Source of the DNA: Streptomyces thermodiastaticus
GTDB taxonomy: Bacteria > Actinomycetota > Actinomycetes > Streptomycetales > Streptomycetaceae
Direction of reading: 5' to 3'
DNA length: 64,000 nt
Assembly (NCBI RefSeq): GCF_014656135.1
Contig: NZ_BNBV01000002.1
Coordinates: forward strand, 1-64,000
Both the position numbers and the translations under genes were made by a program. Position 1 is the first letter of the stretch. Each line of letters begins with the position of its first letter. Below, piece by piece: positions 41,825-49,826 of the stretch. The notes under the pieces were generated by a model, which was given only the letters and a program-made list of their open reading frames with translations, was not told where the DNA came from and made no database searches.

Positions 41825-42268
41825 CTACTTCTCGACCTCGGCGGCGAGCTTGGCCAGCATCGCGTCGTAGATCCGGGACAGCCCCTTGGGGGCGAACGTC
41901 CTTTCGAAGAAGCCGCCGACGCCGCCGGCGCCCTTCCAGGTGGTGGTGACCGTGACCCGGGACCGTCCCTCGCCGGCCGGGGTGACACGCCAGGTGGTGA
42001 CCAGGGAGGAGTTGCGGTCCTTCTCGACCAGCTCCCCGTCGGTGGGCTCACTGACCTCCATCAGGCAGTCGCGGATCCGCTTGCTGGTGGCCTGGAGCTT
42101 CCAGTGCACGACGGTGCCCTCGCCGTCCCCGCCCTCGCGCACCTCGTACTCACTGAACTGCTCGGGCAGCAGCCGCTCACGGGTGCCGCGGTAGTCGGCG
42201 AGCGCGTCGAACACCGTCTCGGCGTCCGCCGCCACGATGCGCTCGGTGGTGGCCTCGACCTGCGCCAT
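41825..42268 (-). CDS. SRPBCC family protein (START-like)
   Basis: A 147-residue START/Bet-v1-fold protein, of the polyketide cyclase/dehydrase-like group that binds small hydrophobic ligands. Motifs: VEATTERIVAADAETVFDAL, ADYRGTRERLLPEQFSEYEV, TWRVTPAGEGRSRVTVTTTW and a closing long helix. Ligand unknown. ATG at 42268 follows GGGAGGAACC. It is divergent from the radical SAM gene across 188 bp; the LexA-type box there is nearer to the radical SAM gene. Confidence 0.87.
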   Translation of the reverse strand: MAQVEATTERIVAADAETVFDALADYRGTRERLLPEQFSEYEVREGGDGEGTVVHWKLQATSKRIRDCLMEVSEPTDGELVEKDRNSSLVTTWRVTPAGEGRSRVTVTTTWKGAGGVGGFFERTFAPKGLSRIYDAMLAKLAAEVEK

Positions 42269-42412
42269 GGTTCCTCCCAGGACATCCGATCTCGAAGTCC
42301 GGTCCAGCCAACCACCCCGCCGCCCGGCCTCCAAATCGGCGTCCGGCAACCGACCGACGGCACACCGGACCCGTCCGGGTCCGGCCGCGGACAGCGGCCC
42401 GCACGATCATGG

Positions 42413-42424
42413 GAACGTTTGTTC
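42413..42424 (+). promoter_or_regulatory. LexA-type SOS box
   Basis: GAAC-GTTT-GTTC at 42413-42424, a perfect match to the GAAC-N4-GTTC core of actinobacterial LexA sites, 32 nt before the ATG of the radical SAM gene. TATTCT at 42425-42430 directly after it is a possible -10 box, so LexA would block the promoter. Confidence 0.7.
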
Positions 42425-42456
42425 TATTCTGGCTCCACCCTTACCGAGGAGGCGTC

Positions 42457-43506
42457 ATGCGCTGGGACAACCTCACGGACGGGCCGGAACACGGCCGGGC
42501 CGACGACACCGCGCTGTTCGGCGCGGACGCGGTCACCAGGCGCACCATCGACACGCCCGAGTTCCGCGGGATCACCTTCCACGAGGTCCGGGCCCGCTCG
42601 GTCCTCAACCGGGTGCCGGGCGCCTCCCGCATGCCCTTCGAGTGGACGGTCAACCCCTACCGGGGCTGCACCCACGCCTGCGTCTACTGCTTCGCGCGCA
42701 AGACGCACAGCTACCTGGACCTCGACACCGGCATCGGTTTCGACACCCAGATCGTGGTCAAGGTGAACGCCCCCGAGGTGCTGCGCCGCCAACTGGCCTC
42801 GCCCCGCTGGCAGGGCGAGCACATCGCGATGGGCACCAACGTCGACTGTTACCAGCGCGGCGAGGGCCGCTACCGGCTGATGCCCGGCATCATCTCCGCG
42901 CTGCGGGACCGCGCCAACCCGTTCTCCATCCTGACCAAGGGCACCCTCATCCTCCGCGACCTGGACCTGCTGGTGCAGGCGGCGCAGGTCACCGACGTCG
43001 GCATCTCCGTCTCCGTCGGTTTCACCGACCCCGAGCTGTGGCGGACCGTGGAGCCGGGCACTCCCGCCCCGCAGCGCCGGCTGGACGTGGTGCGGACCTT
43101 CGGCGAGCACGGCATCGGCTGCGCGGTGCTGATGGCGCCGGTGATCCCCTTCCTCGGCGACCACCCGGACCAGCTGCGGGCCACCGTCCGCGCGATCGCG
43201 GAGGCCGGGGCGACCTCCGTCACCCCGCTGACGCTGCATCTGCGCCCCGGGGCCCGGGAGTGGTTCATGGCCTGGCTCACCCGGTACCACCCGCACCTCG
43301 TGCCCCGCTACGAACGCCTGTACGCGGGCGGCACCTACGCACCCCGCTGGTACCAGCGCCGCATCACCCGCCAGGTGCACGAACTGGCCCAGGAGTACGG
43401 CATCGGCCCCGCCCGGGCGGGCGCCTCGCGACGCATCCGCCCGCCAAAGCCGGCCCGTCCCGAACCGCACGGCACCGATCGTCCGGTCCAGCTGTCTCTG
43501 CTGTGA
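42457..43506 (+). CDS. Rv2578c-family radical SAM protein
   Basis: A 349-residue radical S-adenosylmethionine enzyme of the Rv2578c/SplB-like group. The 4Fe-4S motif is RGCTHACVYCFARKTHSY (CX3CX2C, near residue 70); MGTNVDCYQRGEGRYRL and FSILTKGTLILRDLDLL are family motifs. Some relatives carry an intein, absent here. Reaction unknown; an SplB-like DNA photoproduct or nucleic-acid function has been suggested by similarity. ATG at 42457 follows GAGGAGG. The perfect LexA-type box at 42413-42424 implies DNA-damage control. Confidence 0.9.
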   Translation: MRWDNLTDGPEHGRADDTALFGADAVTRRTIDTPEFRGITFHEVRARSVLNRVPGASRMPFEWTVNPYRGCTHACVYCFARKTHSYLDLDTGIGFDTQIVVKVNAPEVLRRQLASPRWQGEHIAMGTNVDCYQRGEGRYRLMPGIISALRDRANPFSILTKGTLILRDLDLLVQAAQVTDVGISVSVGFTDPELWRTVEPGTPAPQRRLDVVRTFGEHGIGCAVLMAPVIPFLGDHPDQLRATVRAIAEAGATSVTPLTLHLRPGAREWFMAWLTRYHPHLVPRYERLYAGGTYAPRWYQRRITRQVHELAQEYGIGPARAGASRRIRPPKPARPEPHGTDRPVQLSLL

Positions 43507-43756
43507 CACCCCGCACCCGGCTGCCCGTACCGGTCCGGCCCGCACCGCCCGGTCCCGCCGGGCGCCGCCCGCCCGCAGGCCCCTGACGCACGGCCCTGGG
43601 GCACTCGGTCGGTGACGCCCGCCTCGTTCGGCGGCATCCGACGCCCCGATCGGGTCAACAATCGCCACCACGCGCCGGCGCACCCGTCCTTTCCGGGACG
43701 GTGCGGCGAAGATCGCAGATCACGCACTTCGTCGCCTCCCCGTCCTGGAGGGCTCC

Positions 43757-45379
43757 ATGAGCAGACGCGCTGCCGCGCTGTGCGGCGCCGTCGTCGTGGC
43801 AGGCTGTGTCACCGCCGCACCCGCCGACGCCACCTCGCCGCCCACCGCGGCCGCCGCACCCGTCGCCCCGGTCAGCCCGGTCACGTGGAAGAAGTGCGGC
43901 ACCCAAGAGCATCCCACCCTGCAGTGCGGGACGGTGCGGGTGCCGCTCGACCACACGCGTCCCTCCGGGAAGCAGATCACCCTGGCGCTCACCCGCGTTC
44001 CGCACACCGCGCGCACGTTCCAGGGGCCGCTGCTGGTCAACCCCGGTGGACCCGGGGGCAGCGGGCGCATGCTCGCCGGATTCGTCGTCTCCTCGCTGCC
44101 CGAGTCCGTCGCGGCCCAGTACGACGTGATCGGCTTCGACCCGCGCGGGGTGGGCAAGAGCGAGCCGGCGCTGGACTGCGTGCCGGACCACTTCGCGCCG
44201 GTGCGCCCGGCCTCCGTGCCCGCGACCGCCGCGGTGGAGCAGGCCAACCTCGCGCGCGCACGGTCCTTCGCCACCGCCTGCGGCCGCAAGTACGCCGATC
44301 TGCTGCCGCATCTCACCACCGTCGACACGGCCAGGGACCTCGACGTCGTCCGGCGCGCCCTCGGCGCACCACGCATCTCCTACTTCGGATACTCCTACGG
44401 CACCTACCTCGGCGCGGTGTACGCCACGCTGTTCCCCGACCGGGTGCACCGGATGGTGCTGGACTCCGTCGTCGACCCGACCGGCGTCTGGTACCGCGAC
44501 AACCTGCGCCAGGACTACTCCTTCGACGACCGGCACCGCGCCTTCATGGCATGGATCGCCAAGCACGACGGGGCCTACCGGCTCGGCACCGATCCGGCAC
44601 GGGTCGAGGCGAAGTGGTTCGCGATGCGGGCGGCGCTGGCCCGCAAGCCCGCGGGTGGCAAGGTCGGCGCCGCCGAACTGGAGGACACCTTCATCCCGGC
44701 CGGCTACTACGACGGCTACTGGCCCCGCCTGGCCGAGGCATTCGCGGCCTACGCCAACGACGGACAGACGGCGCCCTTGGTCGAGGCGTTCGACGATCTG
44801 GCCGCGGCCGATTCCTCCACCGGCAACGGCTACAGCGTCTACACCTCGGTGCAGTGCGGCGACGCCGCCTGGCCGCGCGACTGGCGGCGCTGGCGCCGGG
44901 ACACCTGGGCGGTGTACCGCAAGGCGCCGTTCATGGCCTGGAACAACACCTGGTACAACGCACCGTGCGCCTTCTGGCCGTCCTCACTCAAGCACCGCCC
45001 GCTGAACGTCGCCAACGCCAGCCTGCCCCCGGTGCTGCTCTTCCAGGCGACCGGCGACGCGGCCACACCCTACGAGGGCGCCGTGATCCTGCACCGGCTG
45101 CTGGCGCACTCCAGCCTGGTCGTCGAACAGGGCGGCGGCAACCACGGTGTGACGCTCAGCGGCAACTCCTGCCTGGACAAGCACCTGAGCGCCTATCTGG
45201 CCGACGGCACGGTGCCGCGCGGCCACGCCGGCGCGGCGGACGCGGTGTGCGAGAGGACGCCGGAGCCGAAGCCGGAGAAGGCGGACGACAACAAGAGCAC
45301 CTCCACCTCCGATACGTCCGAAGCCACCGGCGCCTCCCGGGGTTCGCTGCTGCACCGGTTGGTCGGCTTCCGCGGCTGA
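43757..45379 (+). CDS. Exported alpha/beta-hydrolase, tripeptidyl aminopeptidase type
   Basis: A 540-residue exported serine hydrolase of the TAP/SlpD-E type. Signal: MSRRAAALCGAVVVAGCVTA, with VAGC forming a plausible lipobox (Cys 17), so it may be a lipoprotein. Catalytic Ser in YFGYSYGTYLGAVYA (GxSxG); Asp in LFQATGDAATPYEGA and His in GGGNHGVTLSGNSC, within the TAP C-terminal domain. RVPLDHTRPSGKQITLAL marks the family start. The last 35 residues are Lys/Ser/Thr-rich. Likely an extracellular aminopeptidase or proteinase. A hairpin follows the stop. Confidence 0.9.
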   Translation: MSRRAAALCGAVVVAGCVTAAPADATSPPTAAAAPVAPVSPVTWKKCGTQEHPTLQCGTVRVPLDHTRPSGKQITLALTRVPHTARTFQGPLLVNPGGPGGSGRMLAGFVVSSLPESVAAQYDVIGFDPRGVGKSEPALDCVPDHFAPVRPASVPATAAVEQANLARARSFATACGRKYADLLPHLTTVDTARDLDVVRRALGAPRISYFGYSYGTYLGAVYATLFPDRVHRMVLDSVVDPTGVWYRDNLRQDYSFDDRHRAFMAWIAKHDGAYRLGTDPARVEAKWFAMRAALARKPAGGKVGAAELEDTFIPAGYYDGYWPRLAEAFAAYANDGQTAPLVEAFDDLAAADSSTGNGYSVYTSVQCGDAAWPRDWRRWRRDTWAVYRKAPFMAWNNTWYNAPCAFWPSSLKHRPLNVANASLPPVLLFQATGDAATPYEGAVILHRLLAHSSLVVEQGGGNHGVTLSGNSCLDKHLSAYLADGTVPRGHAGAADAVCERTPEPKPEKADDNKSTSTSDTSEATGASRGSLLHRLVGFRG

Positions 45380-45382
45380 CAG

Positions 45383-45412
45383 CGCGCGGCCCGGACGGAG
45401 CCGGGCCGCGCG
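45383..45412. terminator. Bidirectional hairpin after the hydrolase gene
   Basis: CGCGCGGCCCGG at 45383-45394 and CCGGGCCGCGCG at 45401-45412, 6-nt loop, directly between the convergent stops of the alpha/beta hydrolase and HEAT-repeat genes. Confidence 0.75.
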
Positions 45413-45456
45413 ATGCCGATACCGCCGGGCGGCCGCCCGGTGCGCGCGATCCTCCG

Positions 45457-46032
45457 TCACCGCTGCCGTGGAATGCGCGCCAGTGCCAGGGCCGCCGCCT
45501 CGGCGAGGGCGGGGTAAGCCAGAGCATCGTTCAGCACCGGTCGGGCCCGCTCGTCCCCCAGGGCACCCAAGCCCTCCACACAGGCCAACGCCACCCGACG
45601 GTAGGGGTCGTGGGGGCGCAGCCGGCGTCGCAGCGTGGTGATCAGGGCGGGCACGGACTCGGGTGCGCGGAGTTGGACCAGCAGCCGCACCGGCTCCAGC
45701 GCGTAGGCGACGCGCAGTTCATTGGTGGCGAGAGCGGCGGCCGCGCGGGCGGTGCGCGGGTCGGCCAGGCGAGCCAGGGCGTAGGCGGCCGACGCGCAGC
45801 GCTGCGGGTCGCGGTGGTTGAGCAGCAGCACCAGCGACTCGAAGGCCCGGCGGTCGCCCGCCGCTCCCAGCCGGACGGCGGCCAGCTCCCTGGCCCACAG
45901 CGGCTGCCCGTGGGCCACGAGCACGCCGGCCAGCTCGTCCAGGTCGTCGGTGGCCGCCAGGCGTGCACAGGCGGCCGACCCTCCCGACTCCCGGCGTGCG
46001 CGTTCCGTGAGCAGTCGCAACTCCTCGTCCAC
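45457..46032 (-). CDS. HEAT-repeat protein
   Basis: A 191-residue all-helical protein with five or so HEAT-like repeats: ELAAVRLGAAGDRRAFESLV, SAAYALARLADPRTARAAAA, VRLLVQLRAPESVPALITTL and ALACVEGLGALGDERARPVL. Protein-binding scaffold by family; partner unknown. GTG at 46032 with no ribosome site; TAGGCT at 46044-46039 suggests a leaderless transcript. It is divergent from the 3-hydroxyacyl-CoA dehydrogenase gene. Confidence 0.85.
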   Translation of the reverse strand: MDEELRLLTERARRESGGSAACARLAATDDLDELAGVLVAHGQPLWARELAAVRLGAAGDRRAFESLVLLLNHRDPQRCASAAYALARLADPRTARAAAALATNELRVAYALEPVRLLVQLRAPESVPALITTLRRRLRPHDPYRRVALACVEGLGALGDERARPVLNDALAYPALAEAAALALARIPRQR

Positions 46033-46038
46033 GAGGCC

Positions 46039-46044
46039 AGCCTA
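46039..46044 (-). promoter_or_regulatory. Candidate -10 box for leaderless HEAT-protein transcript
   Basis: TAGGCT (minus 46044-46039), 6 nt, then GTG at 46032; no ribosome site. Confidence 0.4.
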
Positions 46045-46115
46045 GGGGTGCGGCGGCGTCCTCGGCAGCGATTCCGCCAAGGGGGTGGCGCGCTCATTAC
46101 TCGCTGGTTAAGCTC

Positions 46116-46141
46116 ATACGAGCGAGCTACCCCGCTCGTAT
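46116..46141. promoter_or_regulatory. Inverted repeat, possible TetR operator
   Basis: ATACGAGC at 46116-46123 and GCTCGTAT at 46134-46141 with a 10-nt spacer. Overlaps a GCTCATACG motif whose reverse complement also occurs before ccr (49547-49555). A TetR gene lies in the same unit. Confidence 0.45.
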
Positions 46142-46183
46142 CGCTCGTGGCGGTTTGGTGACGCAGCCGCGCGAGCATGTCGG

Positions 46184-46217
46184 CCCTGCGCATCCGGGCA
46201 TGCTCGGATGCGCAGGG
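46184..46217 (+). other. Leader hairpin of the dehydrogenase gene
   Basis: Thirteen-bp perfect stem, CCCTGCGCATCCG at 46184-46196 and CGGATGCGCAGGG at 46205-46217, 8-nt loop, in what would be a long 5' leader. It could be an attenuator or, if the promoter lies after it, an insulating terminator. Confidence 0.45.
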
Positions 46218-46420
46218 GCCGTGAGTACGACCCGGCTTCGGGACAGAGCCGGTCGGTTTTCCGCCGTGCCCGGGGGCGTGTGCTCGCCCGCGGGCTCCGG
46301 CACCGGGCGTGGCCGCCTGTGCAGCCCGGACACCTCGCACATCTCTCCCGCCGCACCGGTGTGCCGCCGGGCGTACCGGGGCGTGCTCGTCGTCGTCACC
46401 CTCATTCCTGGAGTCCCGCG

Positions 46421-48226
46421 ATGGCCACTCCCTCTTCCGACACCTCTCTGTCCCCCCTGAAGACCGTCGCCGTGGTCGGCCTGGGCACCATGGGCACCGG
46501 CATCGCCGAGGTCCTGGCCGAGGCCGGCCGCACGGTCGTCGGTATCGACGTCAGCGAGGCGGCGGCCGCCCGGTGCGTCGCCGCGCTGGAGTCCACCACC
46601 TCCCGGGCCGTCGAGCGCGGCCGGCTGACCGAGCCCGAGCGTGCCGAGGCCCTGGCCCGGGTGCGCACCTCCACCTCGCTGGCCGCCGCGGCCGACGCCG
46701 ACCTGGTGATCGAGGTGGCGCCGGAGTCGTACGAGCTCAAGCAGCAGATCTTCCGGGAGCTGGACGGCATCGTGCGGCCGGAGACGATCCTGGCGACCGG
46801 CACCAACGCGCTGTCCGTGACCCGGCTCGCCGCCGACTCCGCCCGCCCCGAACGCGTTCTGGGCATGCACTTCTTCAATCCGGCTCCCGCGATGAAGCTC
46901 GTCGAGATCGTCTCCTCGGTGCTGACCGCCCCGCAGGCCGTCGCCGCGGTGACGGATCTGGCCGTGGAGCTGGGCAAGGAGCCGGTCTCGGTCGGCGACC
47001 GGCCGGGGTTCGTCGCCGACGGGCTGCTGTTCGGCTACCTCAACCAGGCCGCCGCGATGTACGAGGCGAAGTACGCCTCCCGGGAGGACATCGACGCCGC
47101 GATGCGGCTGGGCTGCGGTCTGCCGATGGGCCCGCTGGCGCTGCTGGACCTGATCGGCATCGACACCGCGCGCACCGTCCTGGAGGCCATGTACGACGCC
47201 TCCCGCGACCGGCTGCACGCACCGGCGCCGATCCTGCGGCAGCTGAGCGAGGCGGGCCTGACCGGCCGGAAGGCGGGCCGCGGCTTCTACACCTACGAGG
47301 CGCCCGGCAGCGGCACCGTGGTGCCCGACGTGCTGACCCCGCGCGACGGCGGCAGCCTCGGTGCCGGACGCCCGGTCCGCTCCGTCGGCGTGGCCGGCTC
47401 GGGCACCATGGCCTGCGGCATCGCGGAGGTGTTCGCCAAGGCCGGGTTCGAGGTGGTGCTCGCCGCGCGCGGCCCGGAGAAGGCCGAGGCCGCGAAGGGG
47501 CGCATCGGCAGGTCGCTGTCGCGCTCGGTGGACAAGGGGCGGCTGACCGCCGAGGCCGCCGCGCAGGCGCTGGACCGGATCTCGGCGACCGGCAGTTACG
47601 ACGACTTCGCCGACGTGGACCTCGTCGTGGAGGCCGTCGCCGAGGATCTGGCGGTCAAGCAGCACCTGTTCGGGGTGCTGGACAAGGTGTGCAAGCCGGG
47701 CGCGGTGCTGGCCAGTACGACCTCCTCGCTGTCCGTGGTCGCCTGTGCCCGTGCCACCACGCGCCCGCAGGACGTGATCGGCATGCACTTCTTCAACCCG
47801 GCGCCCGCGATGAAGCTGGTCGAGGTGGTGCGCACGGTGCTCACTGCGGACGACGTCCACGCCACGGTGCGCGAGGTCTGCGCGCGGATCAAGAAGCATC
47901 CGGTGGACTGCGGCGACCGGGCCGGTTTCATCGTCAACGCCCTGCTGTTCCCGTACCTGAACAACGCGGTGAAGATGGTCCAGGAGCACTACGCGTCGCT
48001 GGACGACATCGACGCGGCGATGAGGCTCGGCGGCGGCTACCCGATGGGGCCCTTCGAGCTGCTGGACGTGGTCGGCCTGGACGTGTCGCTGGCCATCGAG
48101 AAGGTGCTCCACCAGGAGTTCCGCGACCCCGGGCTGGCCCCGGCGCCGCTGCTGGAGCATCTGGTGGCCGCGGGCTGCCTCGGCCGCAAGACGGGCCGCG
48201 GCTTCCGCGAACATGCCCGGCGCTGA
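46421..48226 (+). CDS. Duplicated 3-hydroxyacyl-CoA dehydrogenase
   Basis: A 601-residue protein of two tandem 3-hydroxybutyryl-CoA dehydrogenase units. Unit 1 (about 10-300) has VAVVGLGTMGTGIAEVLAEA and GMHFFNPAPAMKLVEIVSSV; unit 2 (about 310-601) has GVAGSGTMACGIAEVFAKAG and GMHFFNPAPAMKLVEVVRTV. Both keep the dinucleotide motif and the catalytic His of HFFNP, and each has the C-terminal dimerisation domain. It oxidises or reduces 3-hydroxybutyryl-CoA with NAD(P). As ccr acts on crotonyl-CoA just downstream, it probably helps feed the ethylmalonyl-CoA route. ATG at 46421 follows GGAG. Confidence 0.92.
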   Translation: MATPSSDTSLSPLKTVAVVGLGTMGTGIAEVLAEAGRTVVGIDVSEAAAARCVAALESTTSRAVERGRLTEPERAEALARVRTSTSLAAAADADLVIEVAPESYELKQQIFRELDGIVRPETILATGTNALSVTRLAADSARPERVLGMHFFNPAPAMKLVEIVSSVLTAPQAVAAVTDLAVELGKEPVSVGDRPGFVADGLLFGYLNQAAAMYEAKYASREDIDAAMRLGCGLPMGPLALLDLIGIDTARTVLEAMYDASRDRLHAPAPILRQLSEAGLTGRKAGRGFYTYEAPGSGTVVPDVLTPRDGGSLGAGRPVRSVGVAGSGTMACGIAEVFAKAGFEVVLAARGPEKAEAAKGRIGRSLSRSVDKGRLTAEAAAQALDRISATGSYDDFADVDLVVEAVAEDLAVKQHLFGVLDKVCKPGAVLASTTSSLSVVACARATTRPQDVIGMHFFNPAPAMKLVEVVRTVLTADDVHATVREVCARIKKHPVDCGDRAGFIVNALLFPYLNNAVKMVQEHYASLDDIDAAMRLGGGYPMGPFELLDVVGLDVSLAIEKVLHQEFRDPGLAPAPLLEHLVAAGCLGRKTGRGFREHARR

Positions 48227-48362
48227 CCGGGGCGAGGAGCAGGCCCGGGCGCGGCACGGACCGGCGCGGGAGTGGGGCGGCCTGCTGGATCCGGCACCGG
48301 CCGCCCCGCCCGTGAGCGGCCGAAGCGGAGCCGGACCTGCACAAAAGGCCGCCCGCATGGAG

Positions 48363-48368
48363 TACGTT
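48363..48368 (+). promoter_or_regulatory. Candidate -10 box of the TetR gene
   Basis: TACGTT at 48363-48368, 6 nt, then ATG at 48375 with no ribosome site; a leaderless transcript fits, and supports this start. Confidence 0.4.
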
Positions 48369-48374
48369 CGGGTC

Positions 48375-49274
48375 ATGCCCCAGCCCGCCATGTCCTCACG
48401 CACCCCCGCCTCACCCGACGCACCGGAGAGCACCGCCGGCTCCCGCGCGGCCGCCCAGCGGCTGAAAATGCGCCGGGAGCTGGCCGCCGCCGCGATGGAG
48501 CTGTTCGCGACGAAGGGCTACGAGGCGACCACGGTGGACGAGATCGCCGCGGCGGCCGGGGTCGCCCGCCGCACCTTCTTCCGTCACTTCCGCAGCAAGG
48601 AAGAGGCGATCTTCCCCGATCACGACGACACCCTGGTCCGCGTCGAGGCGGTGCTGAACGCGGCCGCTGCGCACGAGCACCCGCTGGACACGGTGTGCCG
48701 CGGCATCAAGGAAGTGATGAAGATGTACGCGGCGCGGCCGGACATCTCGGTCGCCCGGTACAAGCTGACCCGCGAGGTGCCCACGCTGCGGGAGGCGGAG
48801 ATCGCCTCGGTGTCCCGCTACGAGCGGCTGTTCACGCGCTATCTGCTGGGTCACTTCGACGAGCACGTCCACGCCGACGACGCCAACGACGACCCGCTGC
48901 TGGCGGAGGTCGCCGCCTCGGCGGTGGTCACCGCGCACAACCATGTGCTGCGCCGCTGGCTGCGGGCGGGCGGCCAGGGCGACCTGGAGGCGCAGCTGGA
49001 CCACGCCTTCGCCATCGTGCGCAAGACGTTCGGCACCGGGATCAGCGCCGGCCGCAAGGGCGGCCCGGCGTCCCGGCCGTCGGGTACGTCCGGGACGCCG
49101 TCCAGCGCCTCGTCCGGCGCGTCGGACACGTCCGGCACCTCCGGCGGCACCTCGGGTGCGTCCGCCGTGACGGCCTCCCGGAAGGGGGAGGTGCTGGTCG
49201 CGGTGGCCCGCACCGACGCCCCGCTGGAGGAGGTCATGCGGACCATCGAGGAGGCGCTCGGCAAGGAGCGCTGA
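48375..49274 (+). CDS. TetR-family regulator of the ethylmalonyl-CoA operon region
   Basis: A 299-residue TetR repressor. Helix-turn-helix: AMELFATKGYEATTVDEIAA and GVARRTFFRHFRSKEEAIF (about residues 40-80). The ligand domain covers about 95-225. Then comes a Ser/Thr/Gly/Pro-rich linker (about 230-270) and a final helix LVAVARTDAPLEEVMRTIEE. Start at 48375 rests on the -10-like box, since no ribosome site exists; 48357 or 48390 remain possible. It lies between the dehydrogenase and ccr; palindromes near both genes could be its sites. Likely ligand: an acyl-CoA, by family and context. Confidence 0.88.
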   Translation: MPQPAMSSRTPASPDAPESTAGSRAAAQRLKMRRELAAAAMELFATKGYEATTVDEIAAAAGVARRTFFRHFRSKEEAIFPDHDDTLVRVEAVLNAAAAHEHPLDTVCRGIKEVMKMYAARPDISVARYKLTREVPTLREAEIASVSRYERLFTRYLLGHFDEHVHADDANDDPLLAEVAASAVVTAHNHVLRRWLRAGGQGDLEAQLDHAFAIVRKTFGTGISAGRKGGPASRPSGTSGTPSSASSGASDTSGTSGGTSGASAVTASRKGEVLVAVARTDAPLEEVMRTIEEALGKER

Positions 49275-49435
49275 GCGCCGCGGCAGCGGGGCCGGCGGCA
49301 CGGCCGGCCCGGCCGGCGAGCAGCGGCCCGGCCGGCGCTATGAGCAGTGGCCGGCCGGCGCGGCCCGCGGCAGCCCGGCCCGGGCGACGGGCAGCACCAC
49401 CGGACCACACAAGCGACAGGACCACACGAGCACAG

Positions 49436-49470
49436 GAAACGGCCGCCCCGCCGACCGGGGTGGCCGTTTC
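49436..49470 (+). terminator. Terminator of the tetR gene
   Basis: GAAACGGCCGCCCCG at 49436-49450 and CGGGGTGGCCGTTTC at 49456-49470, 15-bp stem with one G-U pair and 5-nt loop, 162 bp after the stop. Confidence 0.65.
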
Positions 49471-49522
49471 GTCATGTCCGGGCGGTTCCGACCCGGAGTG
49501 CACCGCGTATGCGATCGATCAT

Positions 49523-49556
49523 CGCTCATCTGTTGCGTAAAGATTTCGTATGAGCG
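49523..49556. promoter_or_regulatory. CGCTCAT inverted pair, possible regulator site
   Basis: CGCTCAT at 49523-49529 and ATGAGCG at 49550-49556, 20-nt spacer. A second pair, GTTGCG/CGCAAC, is nested in the same stretch. The half site CGTATGAGC also occurs inverted before the dehydrogenase gene. Confidence 0.45.
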
Positions 49557-49577
49557 CAACTTCTGACACTCAGTGCC

Positions 49578-49606
49578 TTGCCAGCTGACACGCGGTGTCA
49601 TACGTT
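49578..49606 (+). promoter_or_regulatory. ccr promoter with a palindrome in its spacer
   Basis: -35 TTGCCA at 49578-49583, 17-nt spacer, -10 TACGTT at 49601-49606. The perfect palindrome TGACAC-GCG-GTGTCA (49586-49600) fills the spacer; another TGACAC sits 22 bp upstream at 49564-49569. This layout is typical of an operator that shuts the promoter. Predicted start near 49613. Confidence 0.6.
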
Positions 49607-49826
49607 GAAGGTGTCCGGGCGGACCGGCAGCGGTGACCAGCCGTGTGCCGGCTGTCCCGGCGGGTCCTTCGGTCCCGCACGCCCGGACGCCTGCGTCACA
49701 GGCACTTCTCGCGCCACAAAGCGCTGCCACGTACCACCGGCCGCACCGACGGCATCCCGACCCCAGCAGCACCGACGTATCCCCCGCGCCCCTCCCTCAG
49801 GGCCGCTCGACGCCGGAGGCACCACC

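Larger units (their letters stand above)
46033..46420. other. 388-bp divergent regulatory region
   Basis: Lies between the HEAT-repeat and the dehydrogenase genes. It contains a -10-like box for the HEAT gene (46039-46044), a CGCTCAT at 46091-46097 with a GCTCAT 21 bp on (46112-46117), an inverted repeat at 46116-46141, and a strong hairpin at 46184-46217. No supported gene. Confidence 0.6.
49275..49826. other. 552-bp region between tetR and ccr
   Basis: No supported gene. Contains a terminator (49436-49470), an inverted CGCTCAT pair (49523-49556), a TGACAC repeat, a strong promoter (49578-49606) with a palindrome in its spacer, and a 214-nt leader before ccr. Confidence 0.65.

Noticed and set aside
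49607..49826. B12 riboswitch in the ccr-ecm leader, since ecm needs B12
   Set aside because: I see no B12-box-like sequence in the 214-nt leader, and ccr comes before the B12 enzyme.
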